From a virus, in IMG/VR virus record IMGVR_UViG_3300036766_001793, positions 62,001 through 126,000 of that record: a stretch of DNA of 64,000 nt; one strand, written 5' to 3'. The notes beneath the pieces were generated by a model that saw nothing but the letters and a program-made list of their open reading frames with translations, was not told the origin of the DNA and searched no databases. Positions 7,528-16,308 of the stretch are shown here, one piece after another; position 1 is the stretch's first letter, and each line of letters starts with the position of its first letter. Both the position numbers and the translations under genes were made by a program.

Positions 7528-10055
7528 GGGGTCCTCCTGAGGACGCTGTTGAAGGCGAGGTCCCTCTCGCGCCCGGCGGCCTGGTCTGACATGTGGAGGT
7601 TGAGGCTCCACTCCACCTGGGAGCCGCCGGCCGCGGAGAGCCTCCTCTTGGCCTCCACCGACACGACCGCCGTCCGGCCGACGGACAGGGTGCCGCCGAG
7701 TCCGAACTCCACCGGCACAGCCGCCGCCGACGAGGACCTCCCACTCGCCTCCGCGAGGAGGACGCCGGACCGGAGGACCGAGGTCCTGTCGCCGAGCAGC
7801 CAGGCTATCGCCTCGCCGGTGATAGTGAACGCGCGCGGGTCTGCGGCGGCGGCCCCGAAGGCCCCGCCGGAGAAGGGGAAGAGCTGGATCCTCTTGGACC
7901 CCGCCGCGCCCACCGCGACAACCGTCCCGTTCGGGTGCCAGCCGGCGCCCCTGGCCGAGATAGGAGCGCCGCCGAGAGACGGGGCGACCACCAGGGCCCC
8001 GAACCCGGAGGCGTCGCTCCAGTGGAAGGTGAAGGTGTACGGTGAGTTCGCGTTGCTAGTGACCGTGATGTAGTCCTGCCCAGGCGCCCACGCGACGCCG
8101 TAGGCGTTCGGCACGGGGGACGGAGGCGAGGGCATCTTCACCGTGAAGCCGGTGACGTCGTTCCACCTGTAGACCTCTATGCCCGGGCTCGTGGCAATAG
8201 ATACAGCAACAAAATTACCATTTGGTGAGAAGGCCATCTTTTGTATGCCACCAAGCGGGGGGACTCCCGGCGCTGAATAAGCTGGACCGAACCCGCCTGC
8301 CCAGCGATAGGCTCTAAGCCACGGGGTGCCCTGTGTTGCCAAGGCCACAGCGTTCCCAGACGGCGCCCAGGCGACGTCGTACACAACAGAGTCCGGAAGG
8401 GGCGACGGATTAGCGTACTTAGTCCCGAAGCCACCGGCTCTCCCGGACCACACGTAGGCATGCAGGTAAGGGGAGAGCGTGGACCCGCAGACGATAACCA
8501 GCCCGTCAGGGGAGAACTTTACCCCCAGCACCGTGCTCCCCACCGGGGTGGCCTGGTCGGCGTACCTCTTCCCCCACCCGTTCTGCCATGCCCACGCTCT
8601 GAGAAACGGGGCGGAAGTGCCTCCCTCGGCGACGGCCAGCCTATCCTTCGCGACATCTAAGCTATACCCGGCAGACGGTTCATCGCCAGGGGGGAAGTCG
8701 GTGAAGGTCTTGAGGAAGGCGGGTCCGGCCACCGTGTATCCGATGAGCCCCGAGGAAACGGCCCCCGCCTCGAAGACGGCATCCGACAGCTGCTCCTTTG
8801 CTGCGAACGAGAGGACGGCCTGTATCCCAGTGTATAGACTCGGCGGATTCCGAAAGACGTTCCACAGCGGGAGGCCACCCACCATCGGAGAGACGGAGAC
8901 GGCTGCCATCGGCCAATCTACCACCGCTACTGCCTGGGACGGGGCAAATACATCGGTCTTATAGTCCCCATTCTGACCCAAGGACGAAAGAATGGAGAAG
9001 CCGTTAGCCTCGGCTACCTGGAGACCGATGAATGAGAGCATCCTGTCATTGTAGAACTTCGTCGTCGGGTAGACCGGCGCTGGAACTGAGCTGGTTAAGG
9101 CGGAGACACTAGAGAGAGTCGGAACGGCGGACAGGTACTCCCTGGCGTTCCGGTAAACCCTCAGGATGTAAGAGTGCTTGGAGGAGGCAGCTAGCGTAAA
9201 CACCCAGGACGAAGGCTCGCCAGAGAACTCCTTGCAAAGGACAGCCCCGTAGAAGCCCCCGGATGCCAGCGACCCCCGGACCTCCCAGCCTGACAATCCC
9301 CCGGACAGGACGGCCGCCGCGCTGCCGGCGAAGACGAAGAGGAACCCAACGTCCCCGTCCTGGGTGCCGGCTGGCTTCGTGACCGAGACCCCCACCCCGG
9401 TCGTGGACATCCCGTAAGAGGAGGCAACGTAGACCGGCTGGATGTGCCTCCCGGCCCCCTTGACGACCACGGCCGCGGCCGCAAAGTCCGAGGAGGACCT
9501 GGCCATTATGAGAGCCTGCGAATAGTTCATTCGGTCCCCCGCCCCGAAGGTCGACCAGTTAAGCGGGTTTGTCTGCCCCGGGACTGTGTCGAGGAGGTTG
9601 TTGGGCGAGATGCCCCCAATCACGAGGTCCCCCGCAACCGCTCCAGCCAGGCTGAAGACGATATCGGCTGCCGACGGGACACTGGACCCCTGATTGCCGG
9701 TGGAACCGAACGGGGTGCTCTGGTTCACGTCGGAGAGTATGTAGACGGCGACTAGTGGCTGCATGCTGCCGGAGCCGCCGCGCGAGATCACCAAGCTGGT
9801 CGCGATCGCGCTCGGGCTGGCCAACCCCCAGATCTCGACCCTCTTCCTGTAGGTCGCGTCGTAGATCTGGGTCCTGGACTCGAGCAGGGTGAGGCCGACC
9901 GAGTTCCAGGTCACCGCCGAGGAGAAGTTCGTCGCCCCGGCGCCCTCTACCCAGGACACGACCGCCACCATGGCGGCGTCCGCGAGGTCGGGATAGACCT
10001 CGGCCGCCACGGAGAGGCCGCTAAGGCTCACGAAGGCCCTCTCTACCTTGGCCAC
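7524..10055 (-). CDS. Tail/fibre protein with WD40-like propeller
   Basis: This 843-residue protein begins with two Ig/jelly-roll-like stretches (VSWVEGAGATNFSSAVTW; PAGTQDGDVGFLFVFAG). From about residue 460 it contains at least six propeller-type repeats with the signature FSPNG/WAPSG...VA...PWLRAYRW (for example GVKFSPDGLVIVCGS, DVAWAPSGNAVALAT, KMAFSPNGNFVAVSI). The same blade type recurs in the protein at 16309-19077. The role is probably virion-surface binding. Its stop overlaps the next gene's start, so the two are translationally coupled. Confidence 0.6.
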   Translation of the reverse strand: MAKVERAFVSLSGLSVAAEVYPDLADAAMVAVVSWVEGAGATNFSSAVTWNSVGLTLLESRTQIYDATYRKRVEIWGLASPSAIATSLVISRGGSGSMQPLVAVYILSDVNQSTPFGSTGNQGSSVPSAADIVFSLAGAVAGDLVIGGISPNNLLDTVPGQTNPLNWSTFGAGDRMNYSQALIMARSSSDFAAAAVVVKGAGRHIQPVYVASSYGMSTTGVGVSVTKPAGTQDGDVGFLFVFAGSAAAVLSGGLSGWEVRGSLASGGFYGAVLCKEFSGEPSSWVFTLAASSKHSYILRVYRNAREYLSAVPTLSSVSALTSSVPAPVYPTTKFYNDRMLSFIGLQVAEANGFSILSSLGQNGDYKTDVFAPSQAVAVVDWPMAAVSVSPMVGGLPLWNVFRNPPSLYTGIQAVLSFAAKEQLSDAVFEAGAVSSGLIGYTVAGPAFLKTFTDFPPGDEPSAGYSLDVAKDRLAVAEGGTSAPFLRAWAWQNGWGKRYADQATPVGSTVLGVKFSPDGLVIVCGSTLSPYLHAYVWSGRAGGFGTKYANPSPLPDSVVYDVAWAPSGNAVALATQGTPWLRAYRWAGGFGPAYSAPGVPPLGGIQKMAFSPNGNFVAVSIATSPGIEVYRWNDVTGFTVKMPSPPSPVPNAYGVAWAPGQDYITVTSNANSPYTFTFHWSDASGFGALVVAPSLGGAPISARGAGWHPNGTVVAVGAAGSKRIQLFPFSGGAFGAAAADPRAFTITGEAIAWLLGDRTSVLRSGVLLAEASGRSSSAAAVPVEFGLGGTLSVGRTAVVSVEAKRRLSAAGGSQVEWSLNLHMSDQAAGRERDLAFNSVLRRTP

Positions 10056-10057
10056 GT

Positions 10058-10423
10058 CTAGGCGTCCAGCCGCCTGGCCGGCACGAGGACGAGCTTCCCT
10101 GACCCGGCGAGCCAGGTGTCCCCGTTGTTCTCCACCAGCTCGAGCTCCCAGTCGTACGAGCTGCCGCCAGGCCCGCCCCTGTCGACCGTGTCGGCCGGGG
10201 CGAAGTCTATCCTCATGACCCCGCCAGGCCCGTTCGTCACGACCAGGCCGGCCCCGACGGTCTTAGTGAGCCACGGCGTCTGCGGGCCGTCCACCCCGGT
10301 ATTGGGCTCGTAGGCGGCGAAGGTCATCTGGGCCCCCACGAGGCTAATCGGCTGCCTCGTCTGGTCCTTGATGGTGAAAACATGGCGAAATGTAGTCCCT
10401 TCCGGAAACCTAATAGCTGGCAT
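10058..10423 (-). CDS. Small baseplate/fibre-attachment-like protein
   Basis: This 121-residue protein starts MPAIRFPEGTTFRHVFTIKD and has a beta-sandwich pattern with the phrase QPISLVGAQMTFAAYE, which resembles BppU-type N-terminal domains (tail-attachment domains of baseplate proteins that read like ...G.P.DLTGA.V.F...). It ends 2 nt before the propeller gene at 10055 starts, so the two are likely co-translated and may interact. It overlaps the upstream endonuclease gene by 14 nt. Confidence 0.55.
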   Translation of the reverse strand: MPAIRFPEGTTFRHVFTIKDQTRQPISLVGAQMTFAAYEPNTGVDGPQTPWLTKTVGAGLVVTNGPGGVMRIDFAPADTVDRGGPGGSSYDWELELVENNGDTWLAGSGKLVLVPARRLDA

Positions 10424-11087
10424 TTGCCCTACCTATCTTCAAAAGCTCGGCCTCTGTGAACCTCACTACCGGCAGGCCATGCTCCTCCAGCAGCCAGGCG
10501 TCTCTCGCGGCGTCCCTGGCCGGGTCGTGCCAGCGCAGGCCGTCGGCCTCGAAGGCCATGTGGACCTCAGGCACGTAGGCGTCGACGAAATACCTCCCGA
10601 ACCGCTCGCCGGTCCTGACCTCCTGGAACCCTGCCAGCAGCACTCCGACCAGTATCCTCTCTATCCGAGTCCCGCTCGTCCTAACCCCGCGAGGGCCGGA
10701 ACATGGGATGCAGGCGCACCCAGGGACTGTCCCGATATGCTTCTTCACCCCTGCGCTGATCCTGGCCTTTCGCTCTTCGGTCACCGAGACAGTCGGGCCC
10801 CTCAGGGACCTCCTCTTCTGCCCCACGGACCTAGCGGCCTCAGGGTTACATTCCATGCAGAAGGGATGAGCCTTCCCGCATGACTTCACAGTCACTAGGC
10901 CCCCACCCTCCAACTGAGCTTTAATCCGCTGGCTCATAGCTTGCCGGTGCTCCTCAGTCCGAACAGCCCCCTTGCCCCACTGATTCCCCTTGAACTTTAC
11001 AGCAGTAGCCGGGCTGCACTCGCGGCACCAGGGGTGGGCCTTCCCACAGGACTTGATCGAGAACTGGACAGGGAACAAAGGCACCAC
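10410..11087 (-). CDS. Vsr-like (EDxHD) homing endonuclease
   Basis: The 225-residue product has two zinc-knuckle-like repeats at the N-terminus (SCGKAHPWCRECSP and SCGKAHPFCMECNP), a linker, and a C-terminal nuclease of the Vsr/EDxHD type: RYFVDAYVPEVHMAFEADG, then HDPARDAARDAWLLEEHGLP and VVRFTEAEL. The acidic residue in VDAY, the E in FEADG and the H in WHDP fit the family's catalytic set. It is related to the gene at 22922-23992. Such genes cut allelic sites and spread by gene conversion. It interrupts the tail operon between two structural genes. Confidence 0.8.
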   Translation of the reverse strand: MVPLFPVQFSIKSCGKAHPWCRECSPATAVKFKGNQWGKGAVRTEEHRQAMSQRIKAQLEGGGLVTVKSCGKAHPFCMECNPEAARSVGQKRRSLRGPTVSVTEERKARISAGVKKHIGTVPGCACIPCSGPRGVRTSGTRIERILVGVLLAGFQEVRTGERFGRYFVDAYVPEVHMAFEADGLRWHDPARDAARDAWLLEEHGLPVVRFTEAELLKIGRANASY

Positions 11088-11135
11088 CTCTCAACCCATA
11101 CTGTAAGGCCCGGGCAGCCGGGCCAGGGGCCCTTC

Positions 11136-13196
11136 TCAGCCCCCGGAGCGGCCCCTCGCCACGACGAGCACCGCCCGCGCGGCCCTCACGACGACCAGGG
11201 TCCCGCGGCCGCCGATCCTCGTGTGGTCGGGCGGCTGCCGGCCGTCGCTGTGGGACCACTGCACCGCCCCCGCTGCCAGGACCCGCCTGAGCGCCTCCGC
11301 GACGAGGCCGGCGGCGGCCCCGGAAGCCGCCTCGCTGGACTCCCAGGCCGCCGCGGCGAGCGGCGCGAGGGCCCTGGCGGACTCGGCCTGCTGGGGGCCG
11401 GCCGGCGCGAGCCTCCTGATCCGCTCCGCCGGCTGCGCGGCCGCTGCGACGAGCGCCCTCTTCCACTCCGCCGGCAGCCCGCCCTGTACCGGGAGCAGCC
11501 TCAGGACGTCGACGTTGACGCGCCCCGTCTGCGAGACTATGGTGACCGTCTGGACCAGGTGCACCGCCTCCACCCCGGCGGTGCCCTGGATCCTGGTCTT
11601 GAGGAGGGCCTCGATGGCCTCAGCGGCGGCCCGCCTGACCGCGAGGACGAACTCCGCGCCGGCCGCCCCGCTCGCCCGGAGGAGGCGGGCAGACTCCGCC
11701 GGGGCGGCCGCCGACGAGCCCGACGGCGCCAGGAACTCCCACCACCCCTGGGCGGCGGCGGGGACCTGCCGCTTGGCCTCCAGCGGGAGGGCGGCATAGG
11801 CGCCCAACAGCCTGATGGACTCCCAGTCGATGGCCGCCGCCGCGATGATGGCCGAGGACACAGCCTGGGCGGACTCGACGAGGACGACGGCCTGCCGGAG
11901 GACCCCATTGCCGTGTGCCTCCAGCCGCAGGAGGGCCGCCTGGCCGAGCCGCTCGAGGGCCTCCAAGACGAATGGGGCCGCCGACGCCAAGAGGCCGACG
12001 GCCTCGACCTCCGCGTTGGCCGATCCCGGCTCGGCCGCCTCGTTGGCCTCGGCACCGGCCGCCGCCTGGGAGAGCGCGGTCGACTGGGCCTCGACGTACT
12101 GGACCTGGTCGGAGCTCGAGTGCCCGCGGGCCTCGACCGCCTCGGCCGACTGGCCCGAGGTGTAGCCAAGTGCCTCCAGCGGCTCCGCCGCGGAGTGGCC
12201 CACCCTCTCGTTAGATTCCAACGGCCCCTCGGCCGCTGAACCTGAGGCCTGCTGGGCCTCTATGCCACCATCGGCCTGCTGGGCGGAGGCCTCGTTCGAC
12301 TCCATGGGCCCTGGGACCGGCGAGCTGAGCCGGTTCCCGAACTCTACCGGCCCCTCCGATAGCGAGTCTACCGCCTGCCCGGCCTCCAGCGGCCCCTCGG
12401 CCTGGGAGCCCACCCCCAGCTGGGCCTCCAGCGGGACGGCAGCCTGGGCCGCGCCGGGCGCCTGGGCCTCCAGCGACCCGTCCGCCTGGGAGGAGATAGC
12501 CTCGTTGGACTCTGCGCCGGTCTCCGCCTGGAAGGAGGACAGGGCCTCCGACTCGAACGGCTCCACGGCCTGCGCCGCTGAGTAACCGGCCGACTCGAGC
12601 GCCCCCACCGCCTGGGACGCCGAGTGCCCCTCGGCTTCGACCTGGGCCTCAGCACCGCCTGGGCCAGCCTTTTCGTTCGACTCGACCGGCGCCTCCGCAA
12701 CCCCTGGCCCCGCGATCTCGTTGGACTCGAGGGACGCATCTGCCTGGGAGCCAGAGGACCCCTTGGCCTCGAGCGGGGTCTCCGCCTGGGCCGCGCGGGA
12801 CGCCATGGCCTCGAGCGAGGTGCCGGCGGGCGCGTTCACGCCGAGGTTGGATTCGAGCGCAGCCTCGGCGTCCCCCGGGCCCGCCGTCTCGTTGGCCTCC
12901 AGGGCCACCTGGGAGGGCGAGTCTACTGCCTGCCCGGCCTCCAGTGGCTCCGATGCCAGGGACCCGGTGGTCTGCCCGGCCTCCAGCGGCTCCGAGGCCG
13001 GCGAGCCGACTGCCTGCCCGGCCTCCAGCGGCGCCTGGGCAGTGGCGGAGGCGTCCTCGAGGAGCCTGTACAGCTGGGCGAGCTGCAGCCCGTCGCCGGT
13101 GCCGGCGAGGGACCCGTCCGGGACGGGCAGCAGCCGTGGCGCCGGCAGCCCCAGCCCGATGAGGGAGGACCTCCGGTCCCTCGTGTCTACGGCCAC
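11136..13196 (-). CDS. Giant repeat protein, 14-residue LE-repeat, copy 2
   Basis: The 686-residue protein is built almost entirely of repeats 14 or 15 residues long. Each starts with LE/VE and has a conserved QA near the middle, for example LESAGYSAAQAVEP, LEAKGSSGSQADAS and VESNEKAGPGGAEAQ. The 15-residue form carries an extra Gly in GPG. The N-terminal 60 residues are unique. The C-terminus ends in a Val-rich strand pair (GTLVVVRAARAVLVVARG) shared with the neighbouring larger protein (GTLVVRRVVEGQLTVVR). Such periodicity suggests a beta-solenoid or other fibrous fold, probably in a tail fibre or a capsid surface filament. Function is unknown. Confidence 0.6.
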   Translation of the reverse strand: MAVDTRDRRSSLIGLGLPAPRLLPVPDGSLAGTGDGLQLAQLYRLLEDASATAQAPLEAGQAVGSPASEPLEAGQTTGSLASEPLEAGQAVDSPSQVALEANETAGPGDAEAALESNLGVNAPAGTSLEAMASRAAQAETPLEAKGSSGSQADASLESNEIAGPGVAEAPVESNEKAGPGGAEAQVEAEGHSASQAVGALESAGYSAAQAVEPFESEALSSFQAETGAESNEAISSQADGSLEAQAPGAAQAAVPLEAQLGVGSQAEGPLEAGQAVDSLSEGPVEFGNRLSSPVPGPMESNEASAQQADGGIEAQQASGSAAEGPLESNERVGHSAAEPLEALGYTSGQSAEAVEARGHSSSDQVQYVEAQSTALSQAAAGAEANEAAEPGSANAEVEAVGLLASAAPFVLEALERLGQAALLRLEAHGNGVLRQAVVLVESAQAVSSAIIAAAAIDWESIRLLGAYAALPLEAKRQVPAAAQGWWEFLAPSGSSAAAPAESARLLRASGAAGAEFVLAVRRAAAEAIEALLKTRIQGTAGVEAVHLVQTVTIVSQTGRVNVDVLRLLPVQGGLPAEWKRALVAAAAQPAERIRRLAPAGPQQAESARALAPLAAAAWESSEAASGAAAGLVAEALRRVLAAGAVQWSHSDGRQPPDHTRIGGRGTLVVVRAARAVLVVARGRSGG

Positions 13197-13205
13197 GCGC
13201 CACCC

Positions 13206-16200
13206 CTACTCATCGAACGCCCTCACGACGAGCACACCGGAGCCGAGGCGGACGACCGTGAGCTGCCCCTCGACGACCCTCCGGACGACGAGGGTCCCGA
13301 CGGAGTTCGGCCCCGCCGGCTCGGGGAGGAAGTCTCCGAGGTCGCCGGACTCCCAGTTGACCGCGGCCGCCGGCGGCTGGGCGCGGCCTGGGGCCTCGAC
13401 GTTCTCAGTCGCGGCCCCCGGCCCGCCGCCGGCGAGGGATTCTGCGTTCGTCTGGGCCGTCCTCCTCGCGGCCCCGAGGTGCTCCACGTTGGTCGCGCCG
13501 GCAGACGAGGCCCTCCTGTGGGCCTCCCAGCCGGCCGTGGCGGCAGAGAGGACCCGGTTGGCCGCCTCCATCTGGGTCTGGGCCTGCCACGCGGCGGCGG
13601 CGATGGTTTCGTAGGCCTCCAGCGCCTGGCGGGCGGTGGCCCTGAGCGACTCGTACCCCACCGCCGCCGCGGCGGCCGCGGCGGCGATGGACTCGTAGCT
13701 GGCCGCGGACTGCGCTGACAGCCGGGAGCTGGACTCCACCAGCACCTTGGCCGGGGCGACGATCGAGGTGCTGACGATGACGTACGGGAACTCCCACGGG
13801 ACCTCCGCCTGGGCCCTTACCGAGACGAGGAACTCCCAGCCGGAGTCCTCGGGTCCACGGGCACTCTTGAGAGCCTCGACCGCCGCCTGCGCCTGGCCGC
13901 CGACCGTCCGGAGGGCCTCGAAGACCACGAGGAACGCCGCGCTGGCCTCGAGGTTGCTCTCGACGGCCGCCAAGGCCGCAGCGGAGACGGCGGTCCCCCA
14001 CTCGATGGGGGCGGTCTGGACGCCGAACACGAACCCGCGCGCCTCGAGGCTGGCCGCGCCCGCGGAGTTCCTGTACCCTGCGGCCTCCACCTGGGCGCTG
14101 GAGGTGTTCGCCCTCCTCTGGGTTCGCTCCCAGCTCACCGCAGCGGAGGCCCTCTCCGTCTGGAGGGCCTCGAGTGTGGCCTCGGCGGTCTGGATGACAA
14201 AACCCGGGGTCTCCTCGTACGGAATTTCCACCTGCGAGACGATGCCGATGTTGAACTCGTGAGGCTCCTCCGCCGCCCCGGGCCCGGCGGTGGCGAGGGA
14301 CTCTAGATTCCCCCCTGCGGTCTGGCCGGCGGCCGCCTTGGACTCCATCGGGGCCTCGGCATAGTTGTCCCTGAGGGCGGTGAGGACCTCGAGACCCACC
14401 TCGCTCTGCTGTTTGGCCCCGAGGCTGGACTCGAGGTTGACCTCCGCCGACTGCCCCTCGGGCCCCTCGTTCGCCTCGAGGCCGGCCGCGGCCTGCGAGG
14501 CCACCACCGCCTTGGACTCCATGGGCACGGAGGCGCCCGAGCTGGCACGCCCGGCCGCCTCAACCGGCGCCTCCGCCTGCCCGGCCCCCGCGGGCTCGTT
14601 CGACTCGAAGCCTGCCGCAGCCTCCGAGGCTACCGCCCTCTTGGACTCGACTGGGGCGCCGGCCTGGCCGGCCGCGCGGCCTACGGCCTCGACTGGCGCC
14701 GCCGCGCCGCCGGGCCCCGCGACCTCGTTGGACTCGAGGCCGACCGTGGCCTGGTTGCCGGGGAGCCCGCTCGCCTCGACGTTCCCCTCGGCCGCGGCGG
14801 ACGCGGCGCCCGTCGCCTCCACCTGCGCGGCCGCCTCCTGCTGAACGAAGTACCCGCGGTTCTCGAGGTTGACCGCCGCCTGGGAGCCCTCCACGGCGAG
14901 GAGCGACTCTGCCGGCACGGCGGCGGACGAGTACACAACGGCGGCCGACTCGAGGTTGAATCTCGGGCCGCGGCGCTCCCACTGGATCTTCGCCTTGGCC
15001 CTGGCCGCCGGGCCGACGGCCTCCCACGCCGCCTCCGCGGCCTGGCTGCGGCCCGAGGTCGCCTCGACGGGGGCCACGCCGACCTGGGCCTCGCCCTCCG
15101 TGGAGCGCTGCCACTCGAGGCTGGGCGCCGCCTGGACGGACAGGAAGAGCCCGCTCTCTGCGGGGGCGGCGGCGGCCGCGGCCACGTTCCTCCCGCTCCA
15201 GTCCCACTCGACAGGGACAGTCGCGGCGCCTGGCCCGGCAGGCGCGATGGACTCGAGGCCGAGCTCCCTGGCGGAGGAGGCCCCCACGAACGGCTGCGTC
15301 TCGACGGGGACGCTGGCCTGGGCGCCCGGCTGCCCGTCAGGGAAGCCGGCGGACTCGAGGGGGGCCTCCGCCGCCGAGGACACCAGGTATCCGCGGCCCT
15401 CCAGGTTGACCACCGCGCCGGACTCGACGAGCCGCTTGCTCTCGATCTGCGCGTGGGCCAGGAACGGGGCCAGGGCCTCGAGGCCGGCCTCCGCCGACGA
15501 GGCGGTCGTCGGACGGAGGGACTCGAGGCCGGCCGCCGCGGACTGGGAGGCCGCCGCCTTCCACTCGACCGGGGCGATGGCCTCGCCGGTGAGGAGGTAG
15601 ATCTCCACCGGTATCTCGGCCTGGGCCGCGGCGGCCGCTTCCGTGCGCTCCCACGGGAGGGAGGCCGCCGCGGACACGCCAGTGTTCTTCCACTCCAGCC
15701 GCATCTCCGCGGCGGAGACTATCTCGTAGACCTCGGAGAACTGGCGCAGCCACTCGAGGTTGGCGTCTGCCTGCCGGGTCGTGGCGAGCCTTCCCTCGAG
15801 GTTCGTCTCCGCGGTCTGCGAGACGGCCCGTTTCCACTCGATCGGGATCTGGCCGAGCCCGATGAGGGGAGACTCGAACGGGATCTCAGCCGTCGAGGAT
15901 ACTGACAGCTTGGATTCGAGATTGACCTCGACGGCCCTCTCGACGAGCCCCCTGGCCTCCAGATTGATGAGGGGCAGCTGCGCCTGCTGGGTGACAGACT
16001 TTGCGGATTCCACCGGCACCGAGCTGGACTGGCCAGCCGCTGCCTTGGACTCTAGGTTTACTGTGCCCTGGCGCTGTATGAGGCCCTTGGCCTCTATGTC
16101 GATGGGGGCCTGCTGGGTGACGGACTGTCCGCTGGACTCGAGGTTGACTGAGGCCGTCTGGCTGACCGGGGTCAGGGGCGAGACGAGGTCCGGCAGGGGC

Positions 16201-16301
16201 TCGCCGGCGCGCCAGGCCTCGAACCCGGACGTCCCGGACGTGCCGAGCCCTGGGTACGGCTGCCCGCCGCGGAAGTACTCGAAGCCCTTCGTGTCCGCCA
16301 C
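13206..16301 (-). CDS. Giant repeat protein, 14-residue LE/LEW-repeat, copy 1
   Basis: The 1,031-residue protein opens with a doubled motif (GFEYFRGGQPYPG and GFEAWRAGEPLPD) of a kind common at the start of phage fibre proteins. It then carries several tens of 14-residue repeats such as SAAEAPLESAGF, SQTAETNLEGRL and GQIPIEWKRAV. Towards the N-terminus the repeats end in IEWK/LEW; later ones are LESN/VEA with GPG insertions, like those in the 686-residue neighbour. The two genes are 9 nt apart and share the C-terminal Val-rich strands, so they look like paralogues. A fibrous structural role is likely. No enzyme motif is seen. Confidence 0.6.
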   Translation of the reverse strand: MADTKGFEYFRGGQPYPGLGTSGTSGFEAWRAGEPLPDLVSPLTPVSQTASVNLESSGQSVTQQAPIDIEAKGLIQRQGTVNLESKAAAGQSSSVPVESAKSVTQQAQLPLINLEARGLVERAVEVNLESKLSVSSTAEIPFESPLIGLGQIPIEWKRAVSQTAETNLEGRLATTRQADANLEWLRQFSEVYEIVSAAEMRLEWKNTGVSAAASLPWERTEAAAAAQAEIPVEIYLLTGEAIAPVEWKAAASQSAAAGLESLRPTTASSAEAGLEALAPFLAHAQIESKRLVESGAVVNLEGRGYLVSSAAEAPLESAGFPDGQPGAQASVPVETQPFVGASSARELGLESIAPAGPGAATVPVEWDWSGRNVAAAAAAPAESGLFLSVQAAPSLEWQRSTEGEAQVGVAPVEATSGRSQAAEAAWEAVGPAARAKAKIQWERRGPRFNLESAAVVYSSAAVPAESLLAVEGSQAAVNLENRGYFVQQEAAAQVEATGAASAAAEGNVEASGLPGNQATVGLESNEVAGPGGAAAPVEAVGRAAGQAGAPVESKRAVASEAAAGFESNEPAGAGQAEAPVEAAGRASSGASVPMESKAVVASQAAAGLEANEGPEGQSAEVNLESSLGAKQQSEVGLEVLTALRDNYAEAPMESKAAAGQTAGGNLESLATAGPGAAEEPHEFNIGIVSQVEIPYEETPGFVIQTAEATLEALQTERASAAVSWERTQRRANTSSAQVEAAGYRNSAGAASLEARGFVFGVQTAPIEWGTAVSAAALAAVESNLEASAAFLVVFEALRTVGGQAQAAVEALKSARGPEDSGWEFLVSVRAQAEVPWEFPYVIVSTSIVAPAKVLVESSSRLSAQSAASYESIAAAAAAAAVGYESLRATARQALEAYETIAAAAWQAQTQMEAANRVLSAATAGWEAHRRASSAGATNVEHLGAARRTAQTNAESLAGGGPGAATENVEAPGRAQPPAAAVNWESGDLGDFLPEPAGPNSVGTLVVRRVVEGQLTVVRLGSGVLVVRAFDE

Positions 16302-16308
16302 GGCGGGC

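Noticed and set aside
10941-12239. 432-codon plus-strand frame opposite the repeat protein
   Set aside because: Shadow of the 42-45 bp repeats; composition is Arg/Gly/Leu-biased.
11136-16301. CRISPR array, because of regular 42-45 bp periodicity
   Set aside because: The repeats are degenerate at the DNA level and in frame; they encode the 14-residue protein repeat.
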